This document shows, piece after piece, positions 24,463-32,503 of a stretch of DNA of 46,209 nt. Origin of the DNA: JBNAVY01 sp049700195 (GTDB taxonomy: Bacteria; Bacillota; Thermoanaerobacteria; Thermoanaerobacterales; Thermoanaerobacteraceae); NCBI GenBank assembly GCA_049700195.1, contig JBNAVY010000015.1, positions 1-46,209 of the forward strand, in the 5' to 3' direction. The stretch's first letter is position 1. Each line of letters opens with the position of its first letter. Under the pieces are notes generated by a model. That model was given only the letters and a program-made list of their open reading frames with translations. It was not told the DNA's origin and made no database searches. The position numbers were made by a program, and so were the translations under genes.

Positions 24463-25590
24463 ATGTTTGCAATAAAATATGAACTTATAAAAAAAGATTT
24501 AAAAACTAAAGCACGTTTAGGAGTAATTCATACACCTCATGGTGATATAGAAACCCCGGTCTTTATGCCTGTAGGCACTCAAGCAACCGTAAAAACAATG
24601 ACTCCTGAGGAGTTAAAAGATATAGGTGCTAAAATTATTTTAAGCAATACATATCATCTTTATCTAAGACCAGGGCATAATTTAATAAAAAAGGCAGGCG
24701 GTCTTCATAAATTTATGAACTGGGACAGAGCAATTTTGACTGATAGTGGTGGATTTCAGGTTTTTAGCCTTGGTCCACTTAGAAAAATCACAGAAGAAGG
24801 TGTAGAATTCCGGTCTCATTTAGATGGCTCTAAACACTTTCTTACACCAGAGAAGGTAATAGAAATAGAAAATGCTCTTGGAGCAGATATAATAATGTCT
24901 TTTGATGAATGTGCCCCATATCCTGCAGAATATGATTATGTAAAAAAGTCTATGGAATTAACTTTACAGTGGGCAAAAAGGGGCAAAATAGCACATAAAA
25001 ATATTGAAAAACAAGCACTTTTCGGAATAATTCAAGGTGGTACTTACAAAGACCTTAGGAAAGAATGTACATTGAGATTGAAAGATATGGACTTTCCCGG
25101 ATATTCAATAGGTGGTTTAAGTGTTGGTGAGCCCAAAGATATAATGTATGATATTTTAGATTATACAACTGAGTATATGCCTGAAGATAAACCAAGATAT
25201 CTTATGGGGGTTGGAAGCCCTGATGACCTTATAGAGGGTGTTATAAGAGGTGTTGATATGTTTGATTGTGTTTTACCGACACGTATAGCACGTAATGGCA
25301 CTGTTTTTACCAGTAAAGGCAAACTAGTTGTTAGGAATGCAGCATATTCAGAGGATTTTTTGCCTCTTGATGAAGAATGTAGTTGTTACACATGTAAAAA
25401 TTATTCTCGTGCTTATATAAGGCATTTATTTAAATCGAATGAAATTTTAGCAGCAAGACTTGCTACTATACATAATCTGCATTTTCTGATAAAATTAATG
25501 GAGGATGTAAGACAAGCAATTAAAGAAGATAGGCTGCTTGAATTTAAATCAAAATTTTTCAAAAAATACGGTTATAAGGAGGAGTGTTGA
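24463..25590 (+). CDS. tgt: tRNA-guanine transglycosylase
   Basis: 375 residues, AGGAGG site. Tgt exchanges G34 of the GUN anticodon tRNAs for preQ1. TDSGGFQVFSLG near residue 90 carries the catalytic-base Asp, then MSFDECAPYP near 144, GIIQGG near 190 and the nucleophile segment GVDMFDCVLPTRIARNGT near 265. The zinc site CSCYTCKNYSRAYIRHL at about residues 305-321 is intact. The TGA stop shares one base with the ATG of yajC. Confidence 0.97.
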   Translation: MFAIKYELIKKDLKTKARLGVIHTPHGDIETPVFMPVGTQATVKTMTPEELKDIGAKIILSNTYHLYLRPGHNLIKKAGGLHKFMNWDRAILTDSGGFQVFSLGPLRKITEEGVEFRSHLDGSKHFLTPEKVIEIENALGADIIMSFDECAPYPAEYDYVKKSMELTLQWAKRGKIAHKNIEKQALFGIIQGGTYKDLRKECTLRLKDMDFPGYSIGGLSVGEPKDIMYDILDYTTEYMPEDKPRYLMGVGSPDDLIEGVIRGVDMFDCVLPTRIARNGTVFTSKGKLVVRNAAYSEDFLPLDEECSCYTCKNYSRAYIRHLFKSNEILAARLATIHNLHFLIKLMEDVRQAIKEDRLLEFKSKFFKKYGYKEEC

Positions 25591-25874
25591 TGAATTCACA
25601 GACATTGTATGTTGTAGGAGAATTGATTGTTTTTGTTGCAATTTTTTATTTTCTGTTAATTCTTCCACAACAAAGAAGAGACAAAAAAGAAAAAGCTATG
25701 TTAAATGCTTTAAAACCAGGTGATGAGATAATAACAAAGAGTGGCTTTTTTGGAAAGATACTCAATATTAAAGATGATGTAATAACTTTAGAAGTTGGTG
25801 CAGATAAAGTAAAATTAAAGATTGCAAAATGGGCAGTTGGAAGGGTTATAAATACATCTGAAGATAAACAATAA
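25590..25874 (+). CDS. yajC: Preprotein translocase accessory subunit YajC
   Basis: 94 residues from the ATG at 25590; AAGGAGG is 7 nt upstream, while the in-frame GTG at 25584 abuts that site. One N-terminal helix (IVFVAIFYFLLILP, residues 10-23), then the cytoplasmic KKEKAMLNALKPGDEIITKSG signature and a beta-rich tail. YajC associates with SecDF-SecYEG. Its start overlaps the tgt stop (TGATG). The last ten codons form the left arm of a 33-bp perfect inverted repeat. Confidence 0.94.
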   Translation: MNSQTLYVVGELIVFVAIFYFLLILPQQRRDKKEKAMLNALKPGDEIITKSGFFGKILNIKDDVITLEVGADKVKLKIAKWAVGRVINTSEDKQ

Positions 25875-25919
25875 AAAAACAGGTTTAACCTGTTTTTTTA
25901 TTGTTTATCTTCAGATGTA
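25853..25919 (+). terminator. Terminator within a perfect 33-bp inverted repeat
   Basis: Arms 25853-25885 and 25887-25919 are fully complementary with a single central base. The core (AACAGGTT/AACCTGTT followed by T7) is a normal intrinsic terminator. The outer 16-17 bp extend it by mirroring the 3' coding end of yajC, which a terminator does not need. Confidence 0.88.
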
Positions 25920-25976
25920 CTATGTTTATTTTTTTATGCATAAACTTTTATTAAGAAGATTTTGGAGGTGTTTTGG

Positions 25977-26369
25977 TTGAAAACAAAAATACAAAAATAT
26001 AATTCAGGTATTATAAATGTCAAAGGTATAGGTATTGGCCTTTTAATAAGTTACATTATTACATTATCTGCTTTTGTTATTTATGCATTTTTATTGACTT
26101 ATACATCTTTATCAGAGTTTTCATTGCCTACTATGACTATGCTTGTAACTATAATTGGAGTTGTTATAGCCGGAGCATTTTCTACTAAAAATACAAAAAG
26201 TAAAGGATGGTTAAATGGAGGAATAGCAGGATTATTATATATAACAGTTATGTTTGTATTCGGAATACTTTTTATAAAAGAATTAGGCCCATCATCTTCT
26301 TGGCTTATAAAATATTTATGGGGAGGCTTTCTGGGGGCTTTAGGAGGAATGATAGGAATAAATTTATAA
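25977..26369 (+). CDS. TIGR04086 family membrane protein
   Basis: 130 residues from a TTG at 25977 with GGAGGTG 6 nt upstream; an earlier in-frame TTG at 25962 precedes that site. Four membrane helices are evident: about residues 19-41, 50-65, 78-98 and 108-127, the last with a Gly-rich GGFLGALGGMIGINL end. The pattern and its position after yajC and just before scfA match the TIGR04086 family of Clostridia. Function unknown. Proximity to yajC, scfA/scfB and secDF suggests a membrane role linked to export, but that is inference. Confidence 0.75.
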   Translation: MKTKIQKYNSGIINVKGIGIGLLISYIITLSAFVIYAFLLTYTSLSEFSLPTMTMLVTIIGVVIAGAFSTKNTKSKGWLNGGIAGLLYITVMFVFGILFIKELGPSSSWLIKYLWGGFLGALGGMIGINL

Positions 26370-26370
26370 C

Positions 26371-26399
26371 TTTAAATCTTAATTTTTATGTGATATAAT
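26371..26399 (+). promoter_or_regulatory. Predicted extended -10 promoter of scfA-scfB
   Basis: TTTAAA (26371-26376), 17 bp, TATAAT (26394-26399) preceded by TGA, an extended -10. It lies 27 bp before the scfA start. Confidence 0.6.
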
Positions 26400-26425
26400 T
26401 ATTTCGGAAGAGGAGGGGTAAAAAG

Positions 26426-26563
26426 ATGAAGCATATTGTTACTATTAATAAGGCAACTCTAAAAGATAGCTTAAAAAAACCAGGTTGTGGTGAATGTCAA
26501 GCTTCATGTCAATCAGCATGTAAAACATCGTGTACAGTAGCAAATCAAGAATGTCAGTATTAA
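26426..26563 (+). CDS. scfA: Six-cysteine SCIFF (ranthipeptide) precursor
   Basis: 45 residues with an AGGAGGGG site. Six cysteines at 21, 24, 28, 32, 36 and 43 in exactly 45 residues define the SCIFF family (six Cys in forty-five). The leader MKHIVTINKATLKDSLKKPG recruits the maturase; the core carries Ser/Thr between the Cys residues. As I recall, the characterised homolog CteA is crosslinked by a thioether from Cys32 to Thr37, and both occur here at the same numbers. The maturase scfB follows 61 bp downstream. The role of the mature peptide is not established; a signalling function has been proposed for clostridial ranthipeptides. Confidence 0.97.
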   Translation: MKHIVTINKATLKDSLKKPGCGECQASCQSACKTSCTVANQECQY

Positions 26564-26573
26564 ATACATACGA

Positions 26574-26600
26574 AAGTGGCAGTAATTTTTACTGCCACTT
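26574..26600 (+). promoter_or_regulatory. Hairpin between scfA and scfB, no U tail
   Basis: 12-bp perfect stem (26574-26585 with 26589-26600), TTT loop, followed by ATACTTG and not by a T run. It is more likely an mRNA stabiliser, processing site or partial terminator that sets the scfA:scfB ratio than a full terminator. Confidence 0.6.
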
Positions 26601-26623
26601 ATACTTGTAATGGAGGGTTTAAA

Positions 26624-28006
26624 TTGTCAGAATTAATGCATAAATTTAAGAGATTAGATATGAACATTGTTGTAGATCCTGTAAGTGGATCTATTCATGT
26701 AGTTGATGATATAGTATATGATATCTTAGATTATTATGGATCATATAATAATGATGATATAGTAAATTTTCTTAGAAATAAATATAATGAAGATGATATA
26801 AAAGATGCAATAAAAGAGATAGACGAATTGAAAGAAAATGGTTCTATTTTTACTGAAGATATTTATAAAGACATAGCAAATGTGCGTGGAGATTCAGTTA
26901 TAAAAGCTATGTGCTTAAATGTTGCTCATGACTGTAATTTAAGATGTAAGTATTGTTTTGCTTCAACAGGTGATTTTAAAGGCGGAAGAAAATTAATGGA
27001 TTTTGAAACTGGTAAAAAGGCTATTGATTTTCTAATTAAAAGTTCCGGGAAGAGAAGAGTTGTAGAAGTAGATTTTTTTGGAGGAGAACCACTATTAAAT
27101 TTTGATGTTGTAAAACAATTAGTAGAATACGGAAAAGAACAAGCAAAGAAAAATGGGAAAATAATTAAATACACTATTACCACAAATGCAGTTTTGTTAG
27201 ATGATGAAAAAATTAAATATTTCAATGAAACATTTACTAATGTTGTTTTAAGTCTTGATGGAAGAAAAGAAGTTAATGATAATATGCGTGTTAGAATTGA
27301 TGGGAGTGGAACTTATGATGTTATTGCTCCTAAAATAAAAAAGTTTGTTGAAAGCAGAGGGAAAAAAGAATACTATGTAAGAGGTACATTTACTGCTAAA
27401 AATCTTGATTTTGCTGCAGATGCTTTGCATATTGCTGATTTAGGAGTCTATGAGGTTTCAGTTGAGCCAGTTGTTGAAAAAGAGAATAAAGACTATACAT
27501 TAAAAGAGGAACATCTTGAAAAAATATTTAGTGAATATGATAGATTAGCAGAAGAATATATAAAAAGATATGAAGAAGGTAATCCATTTTCTTTTTATCA
27601 TTTTAAGATAAATTTAGACAATGGACCATGTATAAGAAAAAGATTACAAGGTTGTGGAGCTGGTTTTGAATACATAGCCGTCACGCCAGATGGCGAAATT
27701 TATCCATGCCATCAATTTGTAGGAATTGATGAATTTAAAATGGGTGATTTAGAACATGGTATAGTTGAAAAAGAAATGCAGCAGAATTTTATAGAAAGTG
27801 ATATTTATAAAAGGGAAGAATGTACTAAGTGCTGGGCTAGATTTTTGTGCAGCGGCGGTTGCTATGCAAATAATTACAACATAAATGGAGATATAAATAA
27901 ACCATATGAGTTAGCGTGTGAAATGCAAAAACGACGTTTTGAGAATGCAATTGCAATAAAAGCGTATAAATTATTAAAGGGTGATGATAATGATAAAAAA
28001 ATATAA
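26624..28006 (+). CDS. scfB: Radical SAM SCIFF maturase (SPASM/Twitch type)
   Basis: 460 residues from a TTG at 26624 with GGAGGG 5-6 nt upstream; an in-frame ATG lies four codons later. The N-terminal RiPP-recognition-like region (residues 1-85, HVVDDIVYDIL) binds the precursor leader. The radical SAM cluster CLNVAHDCNLRCKYCFAS near residue 95 gives the CxxxCxxC site. GGEPLLNF near 148 is the AdoMet GGE motif. The C-terminal SPASM domain has CGAGFEYIAVTPDGEIYPCHQF near 345 and CTKCWARFLCSGGCYANNY near 402 for auxiliary 4Fe-4S clusters. It installs Cys-to-residue thioether links in ScfA and is probably oxygen-sensitive. The 3' end overlaps the next gene by 17 bp. Confidence 0.97.
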   Translation: MSELMHKFKRLDMNIVVDPVSGSIHVVDDIVYDILDYYGSYNNDDIVNFLRNKYNEDDIKDAIKEIDELKENGSIFTEDIYKDIANVRGDSVIKAMCLNVAHDCNLRCKYCFASTGDFKGGRKLMDFETGKKAIDFLIKSSGKRRVVEVDFFGGEPLLNFDVVKQLVEYGKEQAKKNGKIIKYTITTNAVLLDDEKIKYFNETFTNVVLSLDGRKEVNDNMRVRIDGSGTYDVIAPKIKKFVESRGKKEYYVRGTFTAKNLDFAADALHIADLGVYEVSVEPVVEKENKDYTLKEEHLEKIFSEYDRLAEEYIKRYEEGNPFSFYHFKINLDNGPCIRKRLQGCGAGFEYIAVTPDGEIYPCHQFVGIDEFKMGDLEHGIVEKEMQQNFIESDIYKREECTKCWARFLCSGGCYANNYNINGDINKPYELACEMQKRRFENAIAIKAYKLLKGDDNDKKI

Positions 28007-28574
28007 AAATGCGTTTCCATCAATTGCCGATGATGCCTATATTGCTAATAGTGCAGATATTATAGGTGATATTAAAATTGAAAGCGGAGTAAATATCTGG
28101 TATGGAGCAGTACTCCGCGCTGATATTGATTTTATTACTATAGGACAAGGTACAAATATACAGGATAATTCTGTTGTTCATGTTACAGAAGGCCATCCTT
28201 GTAATATTGGCAAACATTGTACAATAGGACACAATGCAATTATACATGCTTGCAAAATAGGTAATAATGTTTTGGTTGGCATGGGTTCTATAATTTTAGA
28301 TGACACTGAAATAGGAGACAACTGTATAATTGGAGCGGGCTCTTTAGTTACTGGTAAAAAAAAGATTCCAGATGGTAGTCTTGTATTTGGCAATCCTGCT
28401 AAAGTAATAAGGAAATTAACTAAAGAAGAAATCAATAGTATTGATTCCTCTTATAAACATTATATAGAACTTGCCAAAGAACATTTTTTAAGTTATAAAG
28501 AATTGACCGTTTACAATAAAAGTAATATAATAGAAAATGACGAACAAAAGAAGGGGGATTTGAATGAGAAGTAG
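27990..28574 (+). CDS. Gamma-class carbonic anhydrase family protein
   Basis: 194 residues from the ATG at 27990, 8 nt after AAAGGG; GTG and ATG codons at 27981 and 27984 are too close to that site. Left-handed beta-helix protein with GVNIWYGAVLRADIDFITIG near residue 29. The zinc histidines are intact (VVHVTEGHP near 64 and TIGHNAIIHAC near 83), unlike the relative at 1521-2075. A C-terminal alpha helix follows GNPAKVIRKLT. Many members are carbonic anhydrases, others acyltransferase-like. The gene overlaps scfB at its start and secD at its end by 11 bp, so it is embedded in the operon. Confidence 0.88.
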   Translation: MIKKYKNAFPSIADDAYIANSADIIGDIKIESGVNIWYGAVLRADIDFITIGQGTNIQDNSVVHVTEGHPCNIGKHCTIGHNAIIHACKIGNNVLVGMGSIILDDTEIGDNCIIGAGSLVTGKKKIPDGSLVFGNPAKVIRKLTKEEINSIDSSYKHYIELAKEHFLSYKELTVYNKSNIIENDEQKKGDLNEK

Positions 28575-29793
28575 AGGATTTATAAAATTATTTTCTGTTA
28601 TTTTTGTGGCATTAATAGTAGCATATGTAGCTTTTATTGGTGTAAACGCAGGAAATTATACAATTAAACCTGTTGAAGACTATATAAGGCTTGGGCTTGA
28701 CTTAAGAGGTGGCGTTTATGTTTTAGAAGAAGCACAGGGAAATGTTACTCCAGATGCTATGAGTAAAGCAATCGCGGTAATAAGAAACAGGGTAGATGCC
28801 CTTGGAGTCGCTCAACCTGTTATTGTTCAACAAGGTTCAAATAGGATTCGTGTTGAATTACCAGGTATGACAGATCCTGATAAGGCTATAGATGTTATTG
28901 GAAAGACAGCACAGCTAAAATTTGTTGGTCCGGATGGAAAAGTTATATTAACAGGAGCAGACGTTAAAGATGCAAAAGCTGTTTATTCTCAAGGTCAAAT
29001 GCAAGAGCCAGAAGTAACGTTGAGTTTCAATTCAGAGGGTACAAAGAAATTTGCTGACGCTACTCAGAAATTTATTGGACAGCCAATTTCTATACTTTTG
29101 GATGATAAAGTAATTTCTGCCCCAACAGTAAGAGATGCGATAACCACGGGTAATGCAGTTATTACAGGATTAAAAGATTATAAGGAAGCTACAGATTTAG
29201 CAACATTAATTAGAGCTGGTTCTTTACCTGTTACACTTAAACCTATTGCCTATCAATCCGTAGGCGCAACTTTAGGGCCAAGTGCTTATAAAGCAAGTGT
29301 AGATGCAGGAGTATATGGTGTTATACTTATATTACTTTTTATGATAGCATTTTACAGATTACCAGGCTTTGTAGCAGATATTGCTCTTGGTATATATATA
29401 ATTATTAACTTTATAATATATGCTATGCTAAATGTTACCTTGGATTTACCTGGTATTGCAGGTATGCTTTTATCGATTGGTATGGCTGTTGATACAAATA
29501 TTATTATTTTTGAAAGATTAAAAGAAGAACTAAGAGCAGGCAAAAGCCTTCGTTCTGCTGTTGATGCTGGATTTAACAAAGCATTCAGAGCAGTATTTGA
29601 TGCAAATGTTACATCACTTATTGGAGGTGCTGTACTTTTTTACATGGGTTCAGGAAATGTAAAAGGTTTTGCACTTACTCTTATGATAGGTGTTGCCTCA
29701 AGTATGTTTACAGCAATCACTGTTACAAGATTCTTACTACATGCAATTGTTGATATGAATTTTGTAAAAAATATAAAAATATATGGGGCATAG
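28564..29793 (+). CDS. secD: Protein translocase subunit SecD
   Basis: 409 residues, AGGGGGATTTG site overlapping the previous gene. SecD with SecF uses the proton or sodium gradient to help pull proteins out of SecYEG. A first membrane helix (residues 9-27) is followed by the DLRGGVYVLEEA motif near 43, a periplasmic P1-type domain to about 220, and five further helices. Helix 4 carries IGMAVDTNIIIFERLKEELR near 300, the SecD/F signature. The family is sometimes fused with SecF; here the two are separate, 13 bp apart. Confidence 0.96.
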   Translation: MRSRGFIKLFSVIFVALIVAYVAFIGVNAGNYTIKPVEDYIRLGLDLRGGVYVLEEAQGNVTPDAMSKAIAVIRNRVDALGVAQPVIVQQGSNRIRVELPGMTDPDKAIDVIGKTAQLKFVGPDGKVILTGADVKDAKAVYSQGQMQEPEVTLSFNSEGTKKFADATQKFIGQPISILLDDKVISAPTVRDAITTGNAVITGLKDYKEATDLATLIRAGSLPVTLKPIAYQSVGATLGPSAYKASVDAGVYGVILILLFMIAFYRLPGFVADIALGIYIIINFIIYAMLNVTLDLPGIAGMLLSIGMAVDTNIIIFERLKEELRAGKSLRSAVDAGFNKAFRAVFDANVTSLIGGAVLFYMGSGNVKGFALTLMIGVASSMFTAITVTRFLLHAIVDMNFVKNIKIYGA

Positions 29794-29806
29794 GGAGGCG
29801 AGTATA

Positions 29807-30712
29807 TTGAAATTTCATGTTAATGTAATGGGCAGGAGTAAAATATGGTTTTCTATTTCAGGAGTCATAATAATAATTGGTATTTTAGCTATAATTTTCA
29901 GGGGTTTTAGCTGGGGAATAGATTTTACCGGTGGTACAATAATGGAATTTAACATTGGACATTCATTTGATACAAAAGAAATAACTCAAATCTTAGACAA
30001 GTATAAAGTTGGAGACTATCAAATACAAAAACTTGGTTCAAAAGGTGATGGAGTTTCTATAAAAACAAAAGTTTTGCCTGATAATGTCAGGATATCAATA
30101 ATCAAAGATATTGAGTCAACGTATAATCTTACAGATAAAGATTTAATTTCTTCCCAACAAGTAGGACCTTCTTTAGGTTCTGAAATAAAGTTTGGAACAT
30201 TTTTAGCTGCTGGTATTGCTGCACTTTTAATGCTTACTTATTTAGGGTTGAGATTCAATTTTGAAATGAGTCTTGCAGCGGTTTTAGCATTGATTCATAA
30301 CGTATTTATTTTAATTTCTGTTTATGCAGTATTTCACATTACAGTTGATGCACCATTTATTGCTGCAATCTTAACTGTATTTGGTTATTCAGTCCATGAT
30401 ACGATAATAATTTTTGATAGAATAAGAGATAATTTAAAAATTATGCGGAAATCAAGTTATGATGAAATTGCTAATATAAGTGTTAATCAGACTATGGGAA
30501 GATCAATTAACACAGTTATTACGGTTTTAATTATGTTATTGCTTATGTATTTCTTAGGTCCGTCAGCATTAAAAGATTTTGCTCTTCCTTTAATAATTGG
30601 TATAACATGGGGTGCATATTCATCAATTTTTATAGCAAGTCCTCTTTGGGTACTTATTAAAAATAAGGAAAAAGGAAAAAAAGTAATAAATAAACCTGCA
30701 AAAGTACAATAA
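29807..30712 (+). CDS. secF: Protein translocase subunit SecF
   Basis: 301 residues from a TTG at 29807, with GGGAGG 8 nt upstream; an ATG in frame at 29783 lies inside secD and lacks a site. Helix 1 at residues 15-34, then WGIDFTGGTIMEFNI near 41 (SecF signature), a small periplasmic domain and five C-terminal helices including TVFGYSVHDTIIIFDRIRDN near 190. It pairs with SecD. Last gene of the SCIFF-Sec operon; a hairpin with a U tail follows. Confidence 0.96.
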   Translation: MKFHVNVMGRSKIWFSISGVIIIIGILAIIFRGFSWGIDFTGGTIMEFNIGHSFDTKEITQILDKYKVGDYQIQKLGSKGDGVSIKTKVLPDNVRISIIKDIESTYNLTDKDLISSQQVGPSLGSEIKFGTFLAAGIAALLMLTYLGLRFNFEMSLAAVLALIHNVFILISVYAVFHITVDAPFIAAILTVFGYSVHDTIIIFDRIRDNLKIMRKSSYDEIANISVNQTMGRSINTVITVLIMLLLMYFLGPSALKDFALPLIIGITWGAYSSIFIASPLWVLIKNKEKGKKVINKPAKVQ

Positions 30713-30753
30713 ATTATAAAAAAGATAGACTTCTTATGTTGTTTTATTATAAA

Positions 30754-30798
30754 ATAGTAGCATAATATCTCTTATAAGGTATGTGCTACTATATTTTT
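30754..30798 (+). terminator. Terminator-like hairpin between secF and the UbiB-family gene
   Basis: 9-bp stem ATAGTAGCA/TGCTACTAT (30754-30762 with 30784-30792), a 21-nt loop with further weak pairing, and ATTTTTATT after it. It ends only 4 nt before the GAGGTGG site of the next gene, so it could also act as an attenuator for that gene. Confidence 0.6.
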
Positions 30799-30813
30799 AT
30801 TGAGGTGGAAATT

Positions 30814-32481
30814 ATGAATATACCTTTTTTTATACGGAATAGAAGAATATTAAAAAGATATAGAGAAATTCTTAGAGTACTGACAAGAAATGGGTTTGGT
30901 TTTATTGCTGATATAATAGCAAAGGGAGGACATATACCTTTTTATAGTTTAAAAAATCATACTTATATGCCCATGGGAGAAAGGCTAAGAGTTACTTTAG
31001 AAGAATTAGGTCCAACTTTTATAAAAATGGGACAACTTTTAAGTACAAGAGCTGATTTACTTCCTGTTGAGATTATTGAAGAATTATCAAAACTTCAGGA
31101 TGATGTGCCCCCAGAAAGTTTTGATATAGCAAAGAATATTATAGAAAATGAATTAAAAGGTCTAATATCTGAAAAATTTATATATTTTGATACAATACCA
31201 ATAGCATCAGCATCAATTGGACAGGTTTATAGAGCTAAAACATTAAAAAGTGAAGAAGTTATTGTTAAAGTACAACGTTCTGATGTTGTTTATAAAATAA
31301 ATTCTGATATTATAATTTTAAAAGGTGTTGCAAAATTATTAAATGAAAGAATATCAGAATCACCTGTTGATTTTGAAGAAGTTATTGAAGAACTATCACA
31401 ATCTTTATTAAATGAACTTGATTATACTCAAGAAGCAATAAATGCTGAAAAATTTAAAGAGAATTTCAAGGATGAAAAAGATATATATATACCATCAATT
31501 TATTGGGAGTACACAACAAAAAGAGTTTTGACGATGGAGTATGTTGAAGGAATAAGTGTAAAAGATGTAGATTTATTAAAAGAAAAAGGATATGATTTAA
31601 ATAGTATTGCCAAAAAAGGTGCATGGTCAATATTTCTACAAATTTATAAATTTGGATTTTTCCATGGAGATCCACATCCTGGGAATATCTTAATTAAAGA
31701 AAATGGCCAAATTACCTATTTAGATTTTGGAATTGTTGGTTTTATTGATAAGACAACAAAAGAAATGCTTATTGACCTTTTTAAAGCTTTTGCAGATAAT
31801 GATGTTGATGAAGTTGTAAATATTTTATCTGATATGGGTGCTATTAGGGCATCAACTAATATAAATAAATTAAAAGCTGATTTAGGATTAATTTTAAGTT
31901 ATTTTTATAATACACCTATTAAAAAGATTAATGTAAAAGATTCTATGAAAAAAATAATGATTGTTGTATACAAACATAAATTAGTCTTACCACCTGATTT
32001 TTCTTTGTTATTAAAATCTCTTGCTACTTATGAGGGAGTTGGTAATGCACTTGATCCAAATTTCAGTATATCGGATATTGCTAGAGATTTCATAAAAGAA
32101 ATGTATATACATAATTTTAGTATAACTAATTTTGTAAAAGAAAATTATAAAGATTTAAATAAAATATACAGAGAATTTAGAAAACTTCCGGATAAAATAC
32201 AAAGTATTTTAAATAAACTTATAAAAGATGACATAAAAGTTAGAATTAATATAGATGAAAGTGAAAGCATGAGATATGATTTGAATATTATGATTAATAA
32301 AATAATCATAAGTATCATAGCTTCAGCCTTAATTGTAGGATCATCACTTGTTTTAACAAGTGAAAATGGTTATAAAATTTTTGGATATAATGCTATAGGC
32401 TTTTTTGGTTTTATAATAGCAGGCATTTTATGTTTATGGGTATTTTATCGTATTTTTGTTATAGATAGAAAAAAAAGATAG
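30814..32481 (+). CDS. UbiB/AarF (ABC1/ADCK) family atypical kinase
   Basis: 555 residues from the ATG at 30814, with GAGGTGG 6 nt upstream; the ATG at 30781 has no site and lies in the hairpin. Family motifs: FIKMGQLLSTRADLLP near residue 68 (the KxGQ gate), ASASIGQVYRA near 130 (Ala-rich loop), VKVQR with the ATP lysine near 150, HGDPHPGNIL near 286 and YLDFGIVGF near 302. Two C-terminal membrane helices (about 497-518 and 528-550) anchor it. UbiB proteins support ubiquinone or other isoprenoid-lipid metabolism; no quinone genes are nearby, so its client is unknown. recJ follows after 22 bp. Confidence 0.93.
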   Translation: MNIPFFIRNRRILKRYREILRVLTRNGFGFIADIIAKGGHIPFYSLKNHTYMPMGERLRVTLEELGPTFIKMGQLLSTRADLLPVEIIEELSKLQDDVPPESFDIAKNIIENELKGLISEKFIYFDTIPIASASIGQVYRAKTLKSEEVIVKVQRSDVVYKINSDIIILKGVAKLLNERISESPVDFEEVIEELSQSLLNELDYTQEAINAEKFKENFKDEKDIYIPSIYWEYTTKRVLTMEYVEGISVKDVDLLKEKGYDLNSIAKKGAWSIFLQIYKFGFFHGDPHPGNILIKENGQITYLDFGIVGFIDKTTKEMLIDLFKAFADNDVDEVVNILSDMGAIRASTNINKLKADLGLILSYFYNTPIKKINVKDSMKKIMIVVYKHKLVLPPDFSLLLKSLATYEGVGNALDPNFSISDIARDFIKEMYIHNFSITNFVKENYKDLNKIYREFRKLPDKIQSILNKLIKDDIKVRINIDESESMRYDLNIMINKIIISIIASALIVGSSLVLTSENGYKIFGYNAIGFFGFIIAGILCLWVFYRIFVIDRKKR

Positions 32482-32503
32482 ATAATTTAATTCAGGTGAT
32501 AAA

